64,000 nucleotides of DNA from Molanna angustata (GCA_963576475.1 OY754964.1:7796986-7860985); one strand, 5' to 3'; positions 1-11,905 are shown, numbered from the stretch's first letter. Numbers and translations: made by a program. Notes: generated by a model not told the origin, from the letters alone.

Positions 1-486
1 AAAAATATTAAAGAATTATCTTCTATTGAAATATCCAGCTGAAGTATTATTGATTATTATATTTTTAGGTAGATACTCACTAAAATATACATGCATTAAT
101 AAAATAAGTTCACTATTATAGAATGGTGATAAAGCCACAAGTGTACAATATGTATTTAAACAACATGAAATAGATATAGAAAGAAAGAAATATAAACAAT
201 ATTTTCAAATAAAAAAATAAACAGAAATATGATATTATCTCTCGAGTTACAACTTTGTCTATGGACTATGATTGCTATACAAATAACAAAATTAATTTGC
301 ATAAACAAAATACATTAAAAATAAATATAAAATGAGATCTATTTGCATATATCTGAGCTACATCGATATTTATGACAAAATCAACACATATACTTATTAC
401 GAAATTTAAGGAAATCATGATTGAAGTATTCTATAATTATTATTACTATGGAATATTTCAAAATCATGAACTATTATTAACTTATA
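1..486. other. AT-rich intergenic, no feature seen
   Basis: I see no coding potential, RNA gene or repeat end here. It ends at the left boundary of the first Helitron copy. Confidence 0.5.
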
Positions 487-1259
487 CTAGTTGCATGTAA
501 CACATGAGATCCAACTGTCGATAGCGATAGTATGTATAGTTGAAGAATATGTACCAAACTATAAACCCATAAATACAAATTATTTATTATTTTATGATAT
601 TTAGTTTTCTATACAACACATGTACGTAGGTAGTCAAGATAGGATAGTATGGAGGTCAGTCTTTTTTTCCTACCCGGAATATGAAAACAGCATGATGGTA
701 TATGTATATTGTATGTTTAGAGATGAAGTATCAAACTATTAAGTCTTCTTTGATATTGTGTATAGGTGACTACCATACAAATTGTATGAAGCGATGTCGT
801 CACTAAATTCAATTTTTATAAAAATTGTTAAAAAAAATTTGAGATGTACTGCTACAATGTTTATATTTTTTATATAAAATTAAAATATCTAGTTGGGGTG
901 TTTCGGCTTTTTTCGATATTTTAAAAAAAAATGGAAATATAGGCAGTTAAACTCATAAATTTATCATAAAAAAAATACTTTTCTTAATAAAAAATGTTTG
1001 AGAAACCCTGGAATTTTTTTGAAAAAACTAATTTAAGATTTTGTATTTGTCTATGTTTATACCAATTTTCAGCGTTCTAGCCTTTATGGTTTCTGAGATA
1101 TAGGGAAAAATAAAATAAAAATTCAAAAGTTGATAACCCCTGACTGAAACAAAAATTCAAAATTCCGAGTATAAAAGTTTTGTAGGCCTGTAACTGTTTA
1201 TATATTCTGAAATTTTAGGCTCTGTAAATTGAGAGGGTCAAAAGTTATAAGGGGGGGAC

Positions 1260-1357
<98 letters not shown>

Positions 1358-1392
1358 ACACACACAGACACACACACACAGACACACACACA

Positions 1393-1476
<84 letters not shown>

Positions 1477-1485
1477 CACACACAC

Positions 1486-1516
<31 letters not shown>

Positions 1517-1964
1517 CACACACACAGACACACACACACACACAGACACACACACACAGACACACACACACAGACACACACACACAGACACACACACAGA
1601 CACACACACAGACACACACACAGACACACACACACAGACACACACACAGACACACACACACAGACACACACACAGACACACACACAGACACACACACAGA
1701 CACACACACACACACAGACACACACACACAGACACACACACACAGACACACACACACAGACACACACACACAGACACACACACACACAGACACACACACA
1801 GACACACACACAGACACACACACACAGACACACACACACAGACACACACACACAGACACACACACACAGACACACACAGACACACACACACAGACACACA
1901 CACACAGACACACACACACAGACACACACACACAGACACACACACACAGACACACACACACACA

Positions 1965-2013
<49 letters not shown>

Positions 2014-2643
2014 ACACACACAGACACACACACACACAGACACACACACAGACACACACACAGACACACACACACAGACACACACACACAGACACACACA
2101 CAGAGACACACACACACAGACACACACACACAGACACACACACAGACACACACACACACACACAGACACACACATAGACACACACACACAGACACACACA
2201 CACAGACACACACACACAGACACACACACAGACACACACACACAGACACACACACACGGACACACACACAGACACACACACAGACACACACACACAGACA
2301 CACACACACACACACACACAGACACACACACACAGACACACACACACACAGACACACACACAGACACAGACACACACACAGACACAGACACACACACAGA
2401 CACAGACACACACACAGACACAGACACACACACAGACACACGAAATGTTCTACTCCGAATTCTGAGTAAATCCGTGTATGGAACATATATGCTGCGAAGC
2501 CTCTAAGTTGGTGTTTTTTGACTTCAAAGTTGGAAAAGCCGTGAAAAAAGTAGACCTCTCCATAAAATTCTCGCGTATTCTGGCTTGATACATTGTCGAT
2601 ATGTTAAGAGAACAAAGTTCTCCTGAACAAATCGACAGTTGGA
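487..2643 (-). mobile_element. Non-autonomous Helitron, family H1, copy 1
   Basis: Read on the minus strand, the element starts TCCAACTGTCGAT just inside 2643 and ends ...ACATGCAACTAG at 487. It is flanked by A on its 5' side and T on its 3' side, the A|TC...CTAG|T arrangement of Helitrons. Near the 3' end a small hairpin (CATGT-GTT-ACATG) lies just before CAACTAG. The 5' 13-mer recurs inverted 23 nt before the 3' end. No Rep/helicase ORF is present, so it must be mobilised in trans. The same ends recur at 8807-9816, 36926-37782 and 57062-62472. This copy is about twice the length of its relatives because of the internal 1260-2441 microsatellite. Helitron assignment is inference from end structure and repeated copies. 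Confidence 0.75.
1260..2441. repeat. CA/CAGA microsatellite, about 1.18 kb
   Basis: Almost uninterrupted (CA)n with regularly spaced CAGACA variants, on the plus strand after a run of G. It creates long spurious frames of alternating Thr-His or Cys-Val that are not genes. Sister Helitron copies have only about 15-40 bp of the same tract at the same internal place (9574-9615, 55708-55745, 62268-62282), so this is a copy-specific expansion. Confidence 0.97.
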
Positions 2644-3343
2644 TAAAATGTAATTTTAGGAAATACATAAAAAGATCTATAATAGAAACTAATAATATTC
2701 ATAGACCATTAATAAAAATGAATGAAAAAAAAAATAAACAATGTTTTTTGAAAGACTGGAAAATGGTCAATATGACTCACTCACCCATACAAAGGTTAGT
2801 GGGGACTGATGGTGTCATAACTGCTCTGAATGGAGACTTCACTAAGGGATTAAAATTGACAACAAATCAAATTTGGCCGTACATTCATAATTCATCAAAC
2901 CAATTTTATATTTATAACCAAACGCAAACTATTTCAATTTCTTTTACATAAATAGACTTTTCAACCAATTGACAGATGTTGAACCAAAAATGCTTTAATT
3001 TGCAATCAAAAACTAAAAATTATATTGATCAAACCACAAATTCAAATAAAAATCATAGAAGGCCATGTTGTCAGAATCAAGGTATGCGGTTTAAGTCAGG
3101 TGCAAAGAAAAAGGTGAAAATCCACATTAGTACCTACTTATATTTTTTATTATCAAACATAGGACCGAAACTTGTTTTAATTTATAAAATTAATTTAATT
3201 AATAATAATATTTAATTCTATAAAAATAAACGACATGTTGTGGAGTTCCATATGAACAGCAAATACATCTGATTTCTTTGAAAAATATGTACTCAAAAAA
3301 ATTTATTGCAAAATGAGTGATTTTTCAAATTTTTTAATCAATT
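2644..3343. other. AT-rich spacer, no supported gene
   Basis: Two short open frames (2601-2951 and 2976-3215, plus) have low-complexity Asn/Lys/Ile-rich composition and no recognisable domain. I do not call them genes. Confidence 0.45.
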
Positions 3344-3495
3344 ACAGTGTTATTTATAAAAAAAAATTGGTTCAATTGAACCCGGTTCAAAGTTTTATTC
3401 TGAAATTCAAATATTCTTATAAGAATATTTGAATTTCAGAATAAAACTTTGAACCGGGTTCAATTGAACCAATTTTTTTTTATAAATAACACTGT
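3344..3495. repeat. Perfect 152-bp palindrome without spacer
   Basis: The two 76-bp arms read as exact reverse complements about a centre between 3419 and 3420 (ATTCTTA|TAAGAAT), running out to ACAGTG on the left and CACTGT on the right. It contains paired GGTTCAATTGAACC blocks. It could be a foldback MITE with no internal region, or a head-to-head end duplication. No clear target-site duplication is seen. Confidence 0.9.
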
Positions 3496-4623
3496 TATTG
3501 TTTAATTTATCTTTTTAGTTTATTTTGATTTGAAAAAGATGTTTTTTTTAATATAAAAATAAATTTTCATAAAATGAAATCACAATCACACTGTCTTTTT
3601 GAAACAATATTGCGTTTGGCCATCAAGAAGAAATTAATAATACTGTATTTTTGAACAACAAGTTCACACAATAAAAATGAATTTCTTGCTTATGGCCTGC
3701 TAATGCATAATACTAAAGAGAGTAGTTACCTGCTCTGATAAAAGATTTTATGATTTAATTTTATCATTTCTGATGATAATTTTTAAAACAAATCACATTA
3801 AAAGCTATAAAATAAAAATATGGTTAGCTTAAAATTATTAATGCTTGGCAAATTTACACAAAACACAAAATACTAAATAATCCAAAAACAAAATGAAACA
3901 AAACAAGATATGCAAATGTCTTTAATTATTGTCTAAGAATTAAAAAATAAAAATATTTATCAATGTTGCATACAAATTATGATTACAACAATTAAAAAAA
4001 AACTTCCATTGTTAAAATAAAACCAGTATTAAAAACAATGATAATGATTACCTCATTGTATAATTTTATTGAAAAGTTATATTATTGTATATTATAACTA
4101 CGGGTTTAGTAATATTATATGGTAAATATTTTATTGCTTATTGGAAACTTGAGAAAAAATTGTTTTGCAGTAAAAAATATTATCTAATAAATATATATAA
4201 GTAGGTACCTACCTATCAAAATTATTTCATAAGATTTACTGTACTCAATTTCTGAAACATATTTAATTTCATTCCTCAAAAAGCTACTAATAATTTCAGT
4301 AAGAATTTGTTATTAAACTGAATATAAATTACTAGGACACTGTTTCAAATATTATGAAATTGAACTTTGGATTTACAAAAATAAAAATAATAGATAAAAA
4401 CTAAACTGTCACATAAAATTATGTTGTCAAAATTAATCAACTTCGAAATATAAATAATGTGTAGAATACGTAAAACAAATTAAAAACGGAATAATTTTAT
4501 TTCAGAAACAAAGAATAATAACTCTTGCCAAAATATTTCGCAGCATTTTCTTTGTTAACTGTCAAAATATTTTACAATATAGTACATCTAAATGAAAAAT
4601 AAACTAATCTAATTCTAAATAAA
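3496..4623. other. AT-rich spacer, nothing recognised
   Basis: No ORF with recognisable sequence, no tRNA-like block and no repeat end shared with other parts of the window. Confidence 0.45.
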
Positions 4624-4690
4624 CTAGTTGCATTTAGCACATGAGATCAAACTGTTGATGGCGATAGTATGAATGAGTTATAAATATAAG
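4624..4690 (-). mobile_element. Helitron H1-related 3'-end remnant
   Basis: On the minus strand it reads ...AACAGTTTGATCTCATGTG, then ends GCAACTAG at 4624 followed by T. It is a diverged match to the H1 3' end. Similarity fades beyond about 60 bp and no matching 5' end was found nearby. Confidence 0.6.
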
Positions 4691-5912
4691 AAGAGTTTGT
4701 ATGGGAAGAATTTGGATAAAACACCAACATACAGAAACTAACAAACTAAGGTTAGCCAACATTAAGAACCCTTTTCAAAACTTCGACGTAGGTATCATTA
4801 TTCTCTTTGGTAGGTATCTAATATATCTTTTTGGCCACATTTGAATTTTGGATTATTTTGTGACAGAAAAAAAGTGGTTTTCCGTGAAACATAACATTTT
4901 GTTTCGGTGATGGATTTTGTTTATTTCTGAGGAAAATTCCAGACGACATAAGAATTTTAATTTATTTATTAAATATATACTGTACATATGTGTTTTTTAC
5001 GCATTAATTATTAATTACTTTGTTGCTAGTGATTTTGTTTAATGTTCTTGAGGACCACATATATGAATTTTAATTCATTTCGCCATTTTAACTTTTTTCA
5101 GGTGCTTAATGCTTAAAAAGATAATCAAGCCTTATATAAACTAAATATTATGCTATCCATTACCGTTAATATTTATTAAGTTTCATCAATCAACTGATCG
5201 ACCATTTTTTGAATTTCAGTAGGTAATTTGTTCCTGGGTAATTTCACAGAATTTTTTTTTTCCCTATATAGATGTTTATAGACGCCGTGAATAGGTCAGT
5301 TGGAACTAAGGTAACGTCAGAAGTACTAGAAATTAATATAATTAATAACTTCACCTTAATATAACAGTTTTCTAAAGTCTGAATCTAATCTTACCCCCAC
5401 TTTCACCAAGGTTCCTAAGTGCTAAAATCCATTTTTTGATGCACTTAGAGTAAAATTTTGTTTCACCAAACAATCTTACTACCGTTAGACTCAACTCAAG
5501 TGACGGTCTATTGTGGATCAAGTCATTCATCAACGTATTTTGTAACTAAAATTATTACATTTTAGCACTTGTTATATTTTATATTATATTTGATTTCTAT
5601 ATTATCCAGATATATTATTATCACGAAAGACTGGGTTTGTGAAAATAGTTGAATTAGCCAATGAAATAGACAGGAGCGCTTACCCAGGGCGAAATGAACA
5701 AAAGAATTTATTCATGATGTCAAAACATTGCTTTTTGTATATTGTTAAATAAAATTGAATTTCATTTAAAACAGCATAATAATTGATGTCAACGAAAACA
5801 GTAATGGCGGTATGCACAATAACGTAGGTAAACTTTTCCTGGTTGGTTTGGGAATCCATAGGCCACATACAAACAAACAAACAAATATACATATATCCAT
5901 TTTTATATAATA
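4691..5912. other. AT-rich spacer
   Basis: No gene seen. Blocks such as TTTCACCAA near 5408 and 5461 resemble ends of common insect MITEs but I could not define a bounded element. Confidence 0.4.
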
Positions 5913-6078
5913 CTAGCGGACCCGACAGACGTTGTCCTCTCTCTCTCTCTCACTCTAAAGCAAATGCATTAGAATTATTATATTCGAAGATACAGAGTCC
6001 CCTAATAATTGATTTTATTATTTGAGTTGGATATTTAGAAGTTTGGAGAAAGAATAATCTTGGTACATTTTGAATTTT

Positions 6079-6176
6079 GTCCAGTTATCATTTAAAAAAT
6101 TTAAAAATGCCATAAGAGTATCTATATGTCCAGTTATCATTTAAAAAATTTAAAAATGCCATAAGAGTATCTATAT
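6079..6176. repeat. Exact tandem duplication of a 49-bp unit
   Basis: The unit starting GTCCAGTTATCATTTAAAAA occurs twice back to back (6079-6127 and 6128-6176), identical by eye, so it is a recent local duplication. Confidence 0.9.
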
Positions 6177-6699
6177 GTAAACAAAATCTATATATATAAC
6201 CTTATTTTATAGTAAAATAGGTATATATTTATAACCTAATTTTAAAGTACGAAGGTGTACATTTTTTCACTATAGAAATTTCTCTCTAATATACGTTTGT
6301 TGTTTGAACTTGACGTTTCAATCACAAAATATATATTTATAACCTCACTTTACATTACGGATGTTTTTAAAATTTGGCTATCAAGAACAGAATATTATAT
6401 CACAATATAATAATATCACAGGATAATATAATGATCATAATATACATAAAACAAAGTAATTTAATATATGTAATATTCATAAATTAATTTAAATATTTAA
6501 ACGGAAATATTACGAAACATTACATTGAGATAACTTTGATATATCTACCTATTGTCATAATACCACTTAATAAAACAGAATATACTTGAAAAAAAAAACT
6601 AAATAGTACTTTTATAATTATTATGAAAACTTAATTTGTGTGCCATATTCAAAATAATAAGAAAATAAATTTTTGTGTTGCACACTTGACTCCGTCGAT

Positions 6700-6742
6700 A
6701 ACTCGACCAGTTTCGGAGAGCACCTCTCCTTCGTCTGGAGTT
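6700..6742 (-). ncRNA. Hammerhead-ribozyme-like motif (left PLE end)
   Basis: On the minus strand, in order: AACTC, CAGACGA, a stem-loop (GGAGA-GGTGC-TCTCC), GAAA, CTGG, TC, GAGTT. AACTC and GAGTT pair as stem I, the stem-loop is stem II, and the 4-nt CTGG replaces stem III. This is the small-stem-III layout reported for PLE hammerheads. The core is CAGANGA, not the canonical CUGANGA, so activity is uncertain. Confidence 0.45.
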
Positions 6743-6773
6743 CACTTACAAACTAACTGCGATAAAATTTAAG

Positions 6774-8039
6774 TTATGTAGGATAGGTAGGCTGTACATT
6801 GTGGATAGGGTGGGGGTGGATAACTGAAGGGGTGGAGGAAGTGACTAGAGAGATGAAGGGGGTAACTAGAGGGGGTGGCGGTATATTATTATGATTGTTA
6901 TGGTCAAATGTTAGTGGAAAAATATTCAAAATTGGGCTACCTGCGATATTTGTGTTATTGTTGATCAGATTACCTTTTTGGTTTATTGCTTTCCTTATCT
7001 CTAAGTTTTCAAAATTGTTTAGAATTAACCCTGACTTATTGGAATGCAAGATTTTAATACCTGTTCTATTGTCAAAACTATGTCCCTTTTCAATAATATG
7101 GTTAGCAAATTCACTAAAATTTGTATTTTTTAAACATCGCAAATGTTCTTTAACTCTAATATTAATACTTCTATCGGTCTTACCAATATAGAATGCATCA
7201 CAAACCTCACATGTTAATTTATACACTCCTGCTTTTTCTAATGGTGAAGTTATATCTTTAGAATTAGATAAATGTCTTCCGATACTATTATTGGTGTAAT
7301 AAGCCGGTTTGATATTTGTTGGTAAAATAGACGTAACGGAATCTGTCAAATCATTGATATACAACATACGCCGCCATTTCTCGTTGTTACTTGTTACCGA
7401 GTTATTACTAGAATATAAATAGGTTGTTTGTAATTTAAGTTTAAGCTTTTTATTTAAAATGTTGTCTATTAATTTTGGCATGTACCCATTATTTACCGCA
7501 ATGTTTTTTATTGTATCTAATTCTGTTTTAAAATTTATATCAGACAGAGGTATAGTTGTGAGTCTATTAATCATGGAATGATAAGCAGCGTGTTTATGAG
7601 AAATCGGATGGTTAGAGGAATTATGAATTGTTATGTCTGTGTATGTCGGTTTTCTGAATATGTTAAATTCAATTTTATTATTACTAATCGAAAGTGAGAG
7701 GTCTAAAAAATTTAAGACGGAATTATTTTGAATTTCTAAGGTAAATTGAATGTTTTTATGAAAAGAATTTAGCAAGTTCAGAAAATTATGTAACTGGCGT
7801 ACTGTACCCGTCCAAATGCAAAACACATCATCAACATAACGTCTCCACAGTAATACATATTTTAAAAGTACAGAACTGCTATTAAATATTTTAAATTCTA
7901 AGTTGTCAATGAACATATCAGCTATCAATGGGCTAGTATGGGCACCCATGGCTAAGCCATCTTTTTGGTTATATATCACATTGTTAATTTGAAAGTAATT
8001 TTGTGATAAGCACATATCAAAAGATTTAATGAGATCCAT
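6774..8039 (-). CDS. Penelope-like RT/GIY-YIG endonuclease, partial
   Basis: A 421-residue open frame. The N-terminal part has late reverse-transcriptase motifs: GLAMGAHTSPLIAD near residue 30 and the catalytic YVDDVF near residue 68. A GIY-YIG nuclease domain follows around residues 268-330, with GVYKL, FYIGKT, and the conserved Arg and HL further on. Full PLE proteins are much longer (about 700-900 aa). The start of the RT is missing, so the Met at 8039 is simply the first one after truncation. The C-terminus is Pro/His/Asn-rich and runs into the terminal block. The frame has no internal stop, suggesting a fairly recent insertion, but a truncated RT could not act on its own. Confidence 0.85.
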   Translation of the reverse strand: MDLIKSFDMCLSQNYFQINNVIYNQKDGLAMGAHTSPLIADMFIDNLEFKIFNSSSVLLKYVLLWRRYVDDVFCIWTGTVRQLHNFLNLLNSFHKNIQFTLEIQNNSVLNFLDLSLSISNNKIEFNIFRKPTYTDITIHNSSNHPISHKHAAYHSMINRLTTIPLSDINFKTELDTIKNIAVNNGYMPKLIDNILNKKLKLKLQTTYLYSSNNSVTSNNEKWRRMLYINDLTDSVTSILPTNIKPAYYTNNSIGRHLSNSKDITSPLEKAGVYKLTCEVCDAFYIGKTDRSINIRVKEHLRCLKNTNFSEFANHIIEKGHSFDNRTGIKILHSNKSGLILNNFENLEIRKAINQKGNLINNNTNIAGSPILNIFPLTFDHNNHNNIPPPPLVTPFISLVTSSTPSVIHPHPIHNVQPTYPT

Positions 8040-8257
8040 CCCATTGACCGATCCGACCCATACTAGCCGCCCATACTAGCCGACCCATACTAGCCCATTG
8101 ATAGCTGATAGCCGACCCATACTAGCCGACCCATATTAGCCCATCATCTCTCTAGTCACTTCCTCCACCCCTTCAGTTATCCACCCCCACCCTATCCACA
8201 ATGTACAGCCTACCTATCCTACATAACTTAAATTTTATTGCAGTTAGTTTGTAAGTG

Positions 8258-8300
8258 AACTCCAGACGAAGGAGAGGTGCTATCCGAAACCGGTCGAGTT
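8258..8300 (+). ncRNA. Hammerhead-ribozyme-like motif (right PLE end)
   Basis: Inverted copy of the motif at 6700-6742: AACTC, CAGACGA, stem II (GGAGA/TATCC, one mismatch), GAAA, CCGG, TC, GAGTT. Stem I is intact; stem II is slightly weakened. It has the same CAGANGA core. Confidence 0.42.
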
Positions 8301-8806
8301 ATCGACGGAGTCAAGTGTGCAACACAAAAATTTATTTTCTTATTATTTTAAAACTAAATAGCTTTATACCTACAATAATAATAAGAAAATATACAAACAA
8401 CTTAATAATTTCATGAAATATTAAAAATATGAAAACAAATAAGATCAAGTTTTAATGTCATAACCAACATTGCATAATATTATGACATATTGGAAGCCAA
8501 TGTTCCCACTATTCAAAATGCGTATTCCGAAAATATTTATAACGATTCCCATTTTTATTATTCTTTTATTAAATTCTTTTTTCATCAAAATCTGTTCAGC
8601 CGTTTAGGAGGAGTTCAGTGACATACACACGTACGGAAGAATTATATATATAAAGATATAGATTATTCTGTTTTATTCAATGGCATACATAGGCTAAGAG
8701 AATTAAATTCCACACATGTTATTATTATCTAGACAAAAGTCCAATGCCTGATTTGCATTAACAAGTGAATGAATGCATTGATACTGCACATTCAGTTTAT
8801 ATTTAA

Positions 8807-9816
8807 CTAGTTGCATGTAACACATGAGATCCAACTGTCGATAGCGATAGTATGTATAGTTGAAGAATATGTACCAAACTATAAACCCATAGATACAAAT
8901 TATTGAATATTTTCAGATATTTTGTTTTCTATACAACATATGTAGGTATGTATGTCAAGATAGGATAGTATGGAAGAAGATCCTTTTTCCTACCCAGAAT
9001 ATGCAAATTGCATGATGGTATGTATGTATGTTTGGAGATGAAGTAACAAACTATTAAGTCTTCTTACATATTGTGTATAGGCGACTGCCATACAAAATGT
9101 ATGAAGCGATGTCGTCACTAAATTCAATTTTTAAAAAAATTGTTAAAAAAAAATTGAGATCTTCTTCTACAATGTTAATATTTTTTATAGAAAATTAAAT
9201 TATCTAGTTGGGGTGTTTCGGCTTTTTTCGATAATTGTAAAAGTTTTGGAAATATAGGCAGTTAAACTCATAAATTTATCATAAAAAAAATATTTTTCTT
9301 AATAAAAAATGTTTGAGAAACCCTGGAATTTTTTTGAAAAAACTAATTTGAGATTTTGTATTTGTCTATGTTTGTACCAATTTTCAGCGTTCTACCGTTT
9401 ATGGTTTCTGAGATATATGGAAAAATAAAATAAAAATTCAAAAGTTGATAACCCCTGACTGAAACAAAAATTCAAAATTCCGAGTATAAAAGTTTTGTAG
9501 GCCTGTAACTGTTTATATATTCTGAAATTTTAGGCTCTGTAAATTGAGCGGATCAAAAGTTATAAGGGGGGGACGGACACACAGACACACACACACACAG
9601 ACACACAGACACACGAAATGTTCTACTCCGAATTCTGAGTAAATCCGTGTATGGAACATATATGCTGCGAAGCCTCTAAGTTGGTGTTTTTTGACTTCAA
9701 AGTTGGAAAATCCATGAAAAAAGTAGACCTCTCCATACAATTCTCGCGTATTCTGGCTTGATACATTGTCGATATGTTAAGAGAACAAAGTTCTCCTGAA
9801 CAAATCGACAGTTGGA
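8807..9816 (-). mobile_element. Non-autonomous Helitron, family H1, copy 2
   Basis: Same end structure as copy 1: minus-strand 5' TCCAACTGTCGAT at 9816, 3' CATGCAACTAG at 8807 followed by T. Internal sequence matches copy 1 closely (the CTAGTTGGGGTGTTTCGG block at 9206, the run of G at 9567). The microsatellite here is only about 40 bp (9574-9615). The 5' flank reads T, not the expected A. Confidence 0.75.
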
Positions 9817-10019
9817 ATATGTAAAAAATGTTAATTTCTTCAATACAATGTGGTACCATAGGAAGTCATTCAAGTAAACAAGATAGTAGCAATGTTGAAA
9901 AACATTTCTATAAATAAATTAAATATAAATAAAAGGAAATATATTCCTATTTTAAGACAGAAGAATTTCAAATATTGGAGTTGAAAACATTCTACATACA
10001 GACCATTACATTTGATAAA
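9817..10019. other. Short AT-rich spacer
   Basis: Nothing recognised. Confidence 0.4.
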
Positions 10020-10335
10020 ACTCTTTATGTTTTTGTGTTGATAAGCTTGCATAGTTGAAAATCTCTCAAATTTAGTTATACGGAGTTGCTAAAAATATAA
10101 ATATTTCACTAATCTGTAAATTTACGGAGATTTTGCTTTTGTAAATAAACTTAAAACTCATTTTATTGTTATCGATGGTGTGTCAAAAAATATATTTTAT
10201 TATTCTTACTTTGACGAACACTACAACTACATATATACTCCAATTTAGCGTGATCTATATATGTTGTCACATCTAGTATCCCACATCTGACAACACAAGA
10301 AATCTTACCAATGCAAAGATAAAAAAGAATTATTA
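10020..10335. repeat. Dispersed repeat, about 0.32 kb, copy A
   Basis: Shares extended similarity with 49845-50153: a TTTTTGTGTTG start, then AACTCATTTTATTGTT, TAGCGTGATCTA, ATGTTGTCACATCT and CCAATGCAAAGATAAAAAA in the same order. No ORF, TIR or tRNA-like head; class unknown. Confidence 0.7.
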
Positions 10336-10504
10336 GGTGAAATGGACTTTTTATGAAAAAAATATAATCTGATTTTTTGTTGTTTTGTGATTTCTAACAA
10401 GAAATCATAATTACTGATATTTAAGTGACTGAGTGTGAATATGTGAATACTTAAAAGCATAAAATACGCCACTATTTTTACGACCGGAATTGGCAGGAAA
10501 AGCG

Positions 10505-10860
10505 TTTTCCCGCCAAAAAGTGTCTATTTACATGACAAATTTTCTGACGTCATCTATGTTTTTAGGTCATTTATAACCATAGAAAGCGCAGATAAATCAA
10601 AATACAAAAATATTTACCTTTGTCATTTTTTCATTGGTCATAAAAATGCATCATGGAAACCAACTTGAAGAAAAAATAAATAATATTGGCATCTTATTAC
10701 ATTTACTTGATTTTATGAATCATTTTTTCATCGAGATATACAATTATAACAAAGTATAAACAAAGGTAAATATTTTTATAACTTGATTTATCTGCGTTTT
10801 CTGTGGTTATTTTTGGTTTTCGTCTATGGTTGAGTCATGTAAATAGTCGTAGCCTAAAAT
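10505..10860. mobile_element. MITE-like element with long inverted repeats
   Basis: An arm of about 48 bp at 10577-10624 (AACCATAGAAAGCGCAGATA...ACCTTTG) is inverted at 10761-10808. Weaker inverted similarity continues outward to CTATTTACATGAC (about 10525) and GTCATGTAAATAG (about 10835). The interior is AT-rich and non-coding. Exact ends and duplication are unresolved. Confidence 0.6.
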
Positions 10861-11905
10861 AAATAATCAAAGGACAAAGTGAGACAATTATTAATTTGTC
10901 AAAGATAAATATACCTATTTTGAAAATTGAGTAATTCAACAGTATGTTGAGTGCATATGACAAAATGTCAAAGGAATTTATAACATAACATATTAGAACT
11001 TAATAATTTGCAGAATGTTTTGTTATGTGAGATTTTAAGAAGATATTTTTAACTTGTTAATTTTGTCGACAGATAATCTTGGTGAAACTACATTATACTA
11101 GGTATAGAATGAAAACACTAATTTGTTTAAGTTTCATTATTTAATTTAAAACTGGCACTGACCAGTATCAATCTGTTGAAGATCATCGTCAGAGTGCACG
11201 AAAATGAATGTTAACAGAGTAAAAATAATATTTGAATATTGTTTTTTTTTGTTAAGTTCTATCAGTTTGATTAGTGTTGGTAGAAAGAGCGCTGATGAAA
11301 AAAACTGGCAAACAAAATAGTAAGGTGTGGTGTAATATGAATATAAAGTTTGACAATGTTGGAGTACAGAACAATATTTTAAACAATTTAAATTATATAA
11401 GTTAATGTGGGGTTATTCCAACACTTATCCTTTTATTGTTTATTTTTACTTTCGATATAAAGAATTTTACTGCCGGCCACTTTCTTTGTATCAGATTCCT
11501 ACATACATACATTTGGTTCTTCGCTACTTCGCTTAATCAGTTTTGTTCTTCTGAATTTTTGGCTTATAAAGGGACATGTAAAAGACATCCCTTTTTCCAT
11601 ATGCCCTTTTTCATCATTTTTAATAAAAAAATGAAAAAAACGGCTAAACACCCAATTACTAATTTTAATAGGAGTATCGATATATCACGTCTAGTTTCCA
11701 AGATATATTCTAAAAATCTTTCAACACTATTTTTCACCCCCATTGAGGCAGAATTTCCAAAAATCCTTACTTAATGGAAGGTTTAGTCATTCAGCTGTTT
11801 TAGCTGTGTGTTGATGAGTGAGTAGGTATATGAGTGAAGACACTTTGCTTTTTATATAGGTACCACCGACAATACATATATTATGTGCAGAACTTTGCCC
11901 ATCGA
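10861..11905. other. AT-rich spacer
   Basis: A 112-codon frame at 11436-11774 (plus) has no recognisable domain, and a CTTGGTGAAACTAC block near 11080 resembles a MITE end. Neither is enough to call a feature. Confidence 0.4.

Larger units (their letters stand above)
6651..8352 (-). mobile_element. Penelope-like element, 5'-truncated, with inverted ends
   Basis: It contains an RT plus GIY-YIG ORF on the minus strand, flanked by about 208-bp blocks that are inverted copies of each other (6651-6858 and 8144-8352). Terminal repeats in variable orientation and a GIY-YIG nuclease are typical of Penelope-like elements. Between the truncated ORF and the right inverted block (8041-8143), short CCGACCCATACTAG units are repeated, and a 24-bp piece of the ORF appears inverted (8082-8105 against about 7918-7941). 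This suggests template switching during insertion. Both terminal blocks include a hammerhead-like motif. Confidence 0.8.
5913..8640 (-). mobile_element. Helitron family H2, interrupted by a Penelope-like element
   Basis: On the minus strand it starts TCTTCCGTACGTGTGTATG at 8640 and ends GTCGGGTCCGCTAG at 5913, followed by T. The 5' block (gtatgtcactgaactcct...) also begins the element at 34563. Removing the inserted 6651-8352 segment leaves about 1 kb, a plausible size for a non-autonomous Helitron. A CT microsatellite lies just inside the 3' end (5937-5951). No Rep/Hel coding sequence is visible. Confidence 0.6.

Noticed and set aside
1198..2506. Very long frames of Cys/Val or Thr/His dipeptides on both strands
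   Set aside because: They are translations of the CA/CAGA microsatellite; open in several frames at once and absent from sister copies.
6651..8352. Retrovirus or LTR retrotransposon because of flanking repeats
   Set aside because: The flanks are inverted rather than direct, and the ORF has a GIY-YIG nuclease with no protease or integrase.
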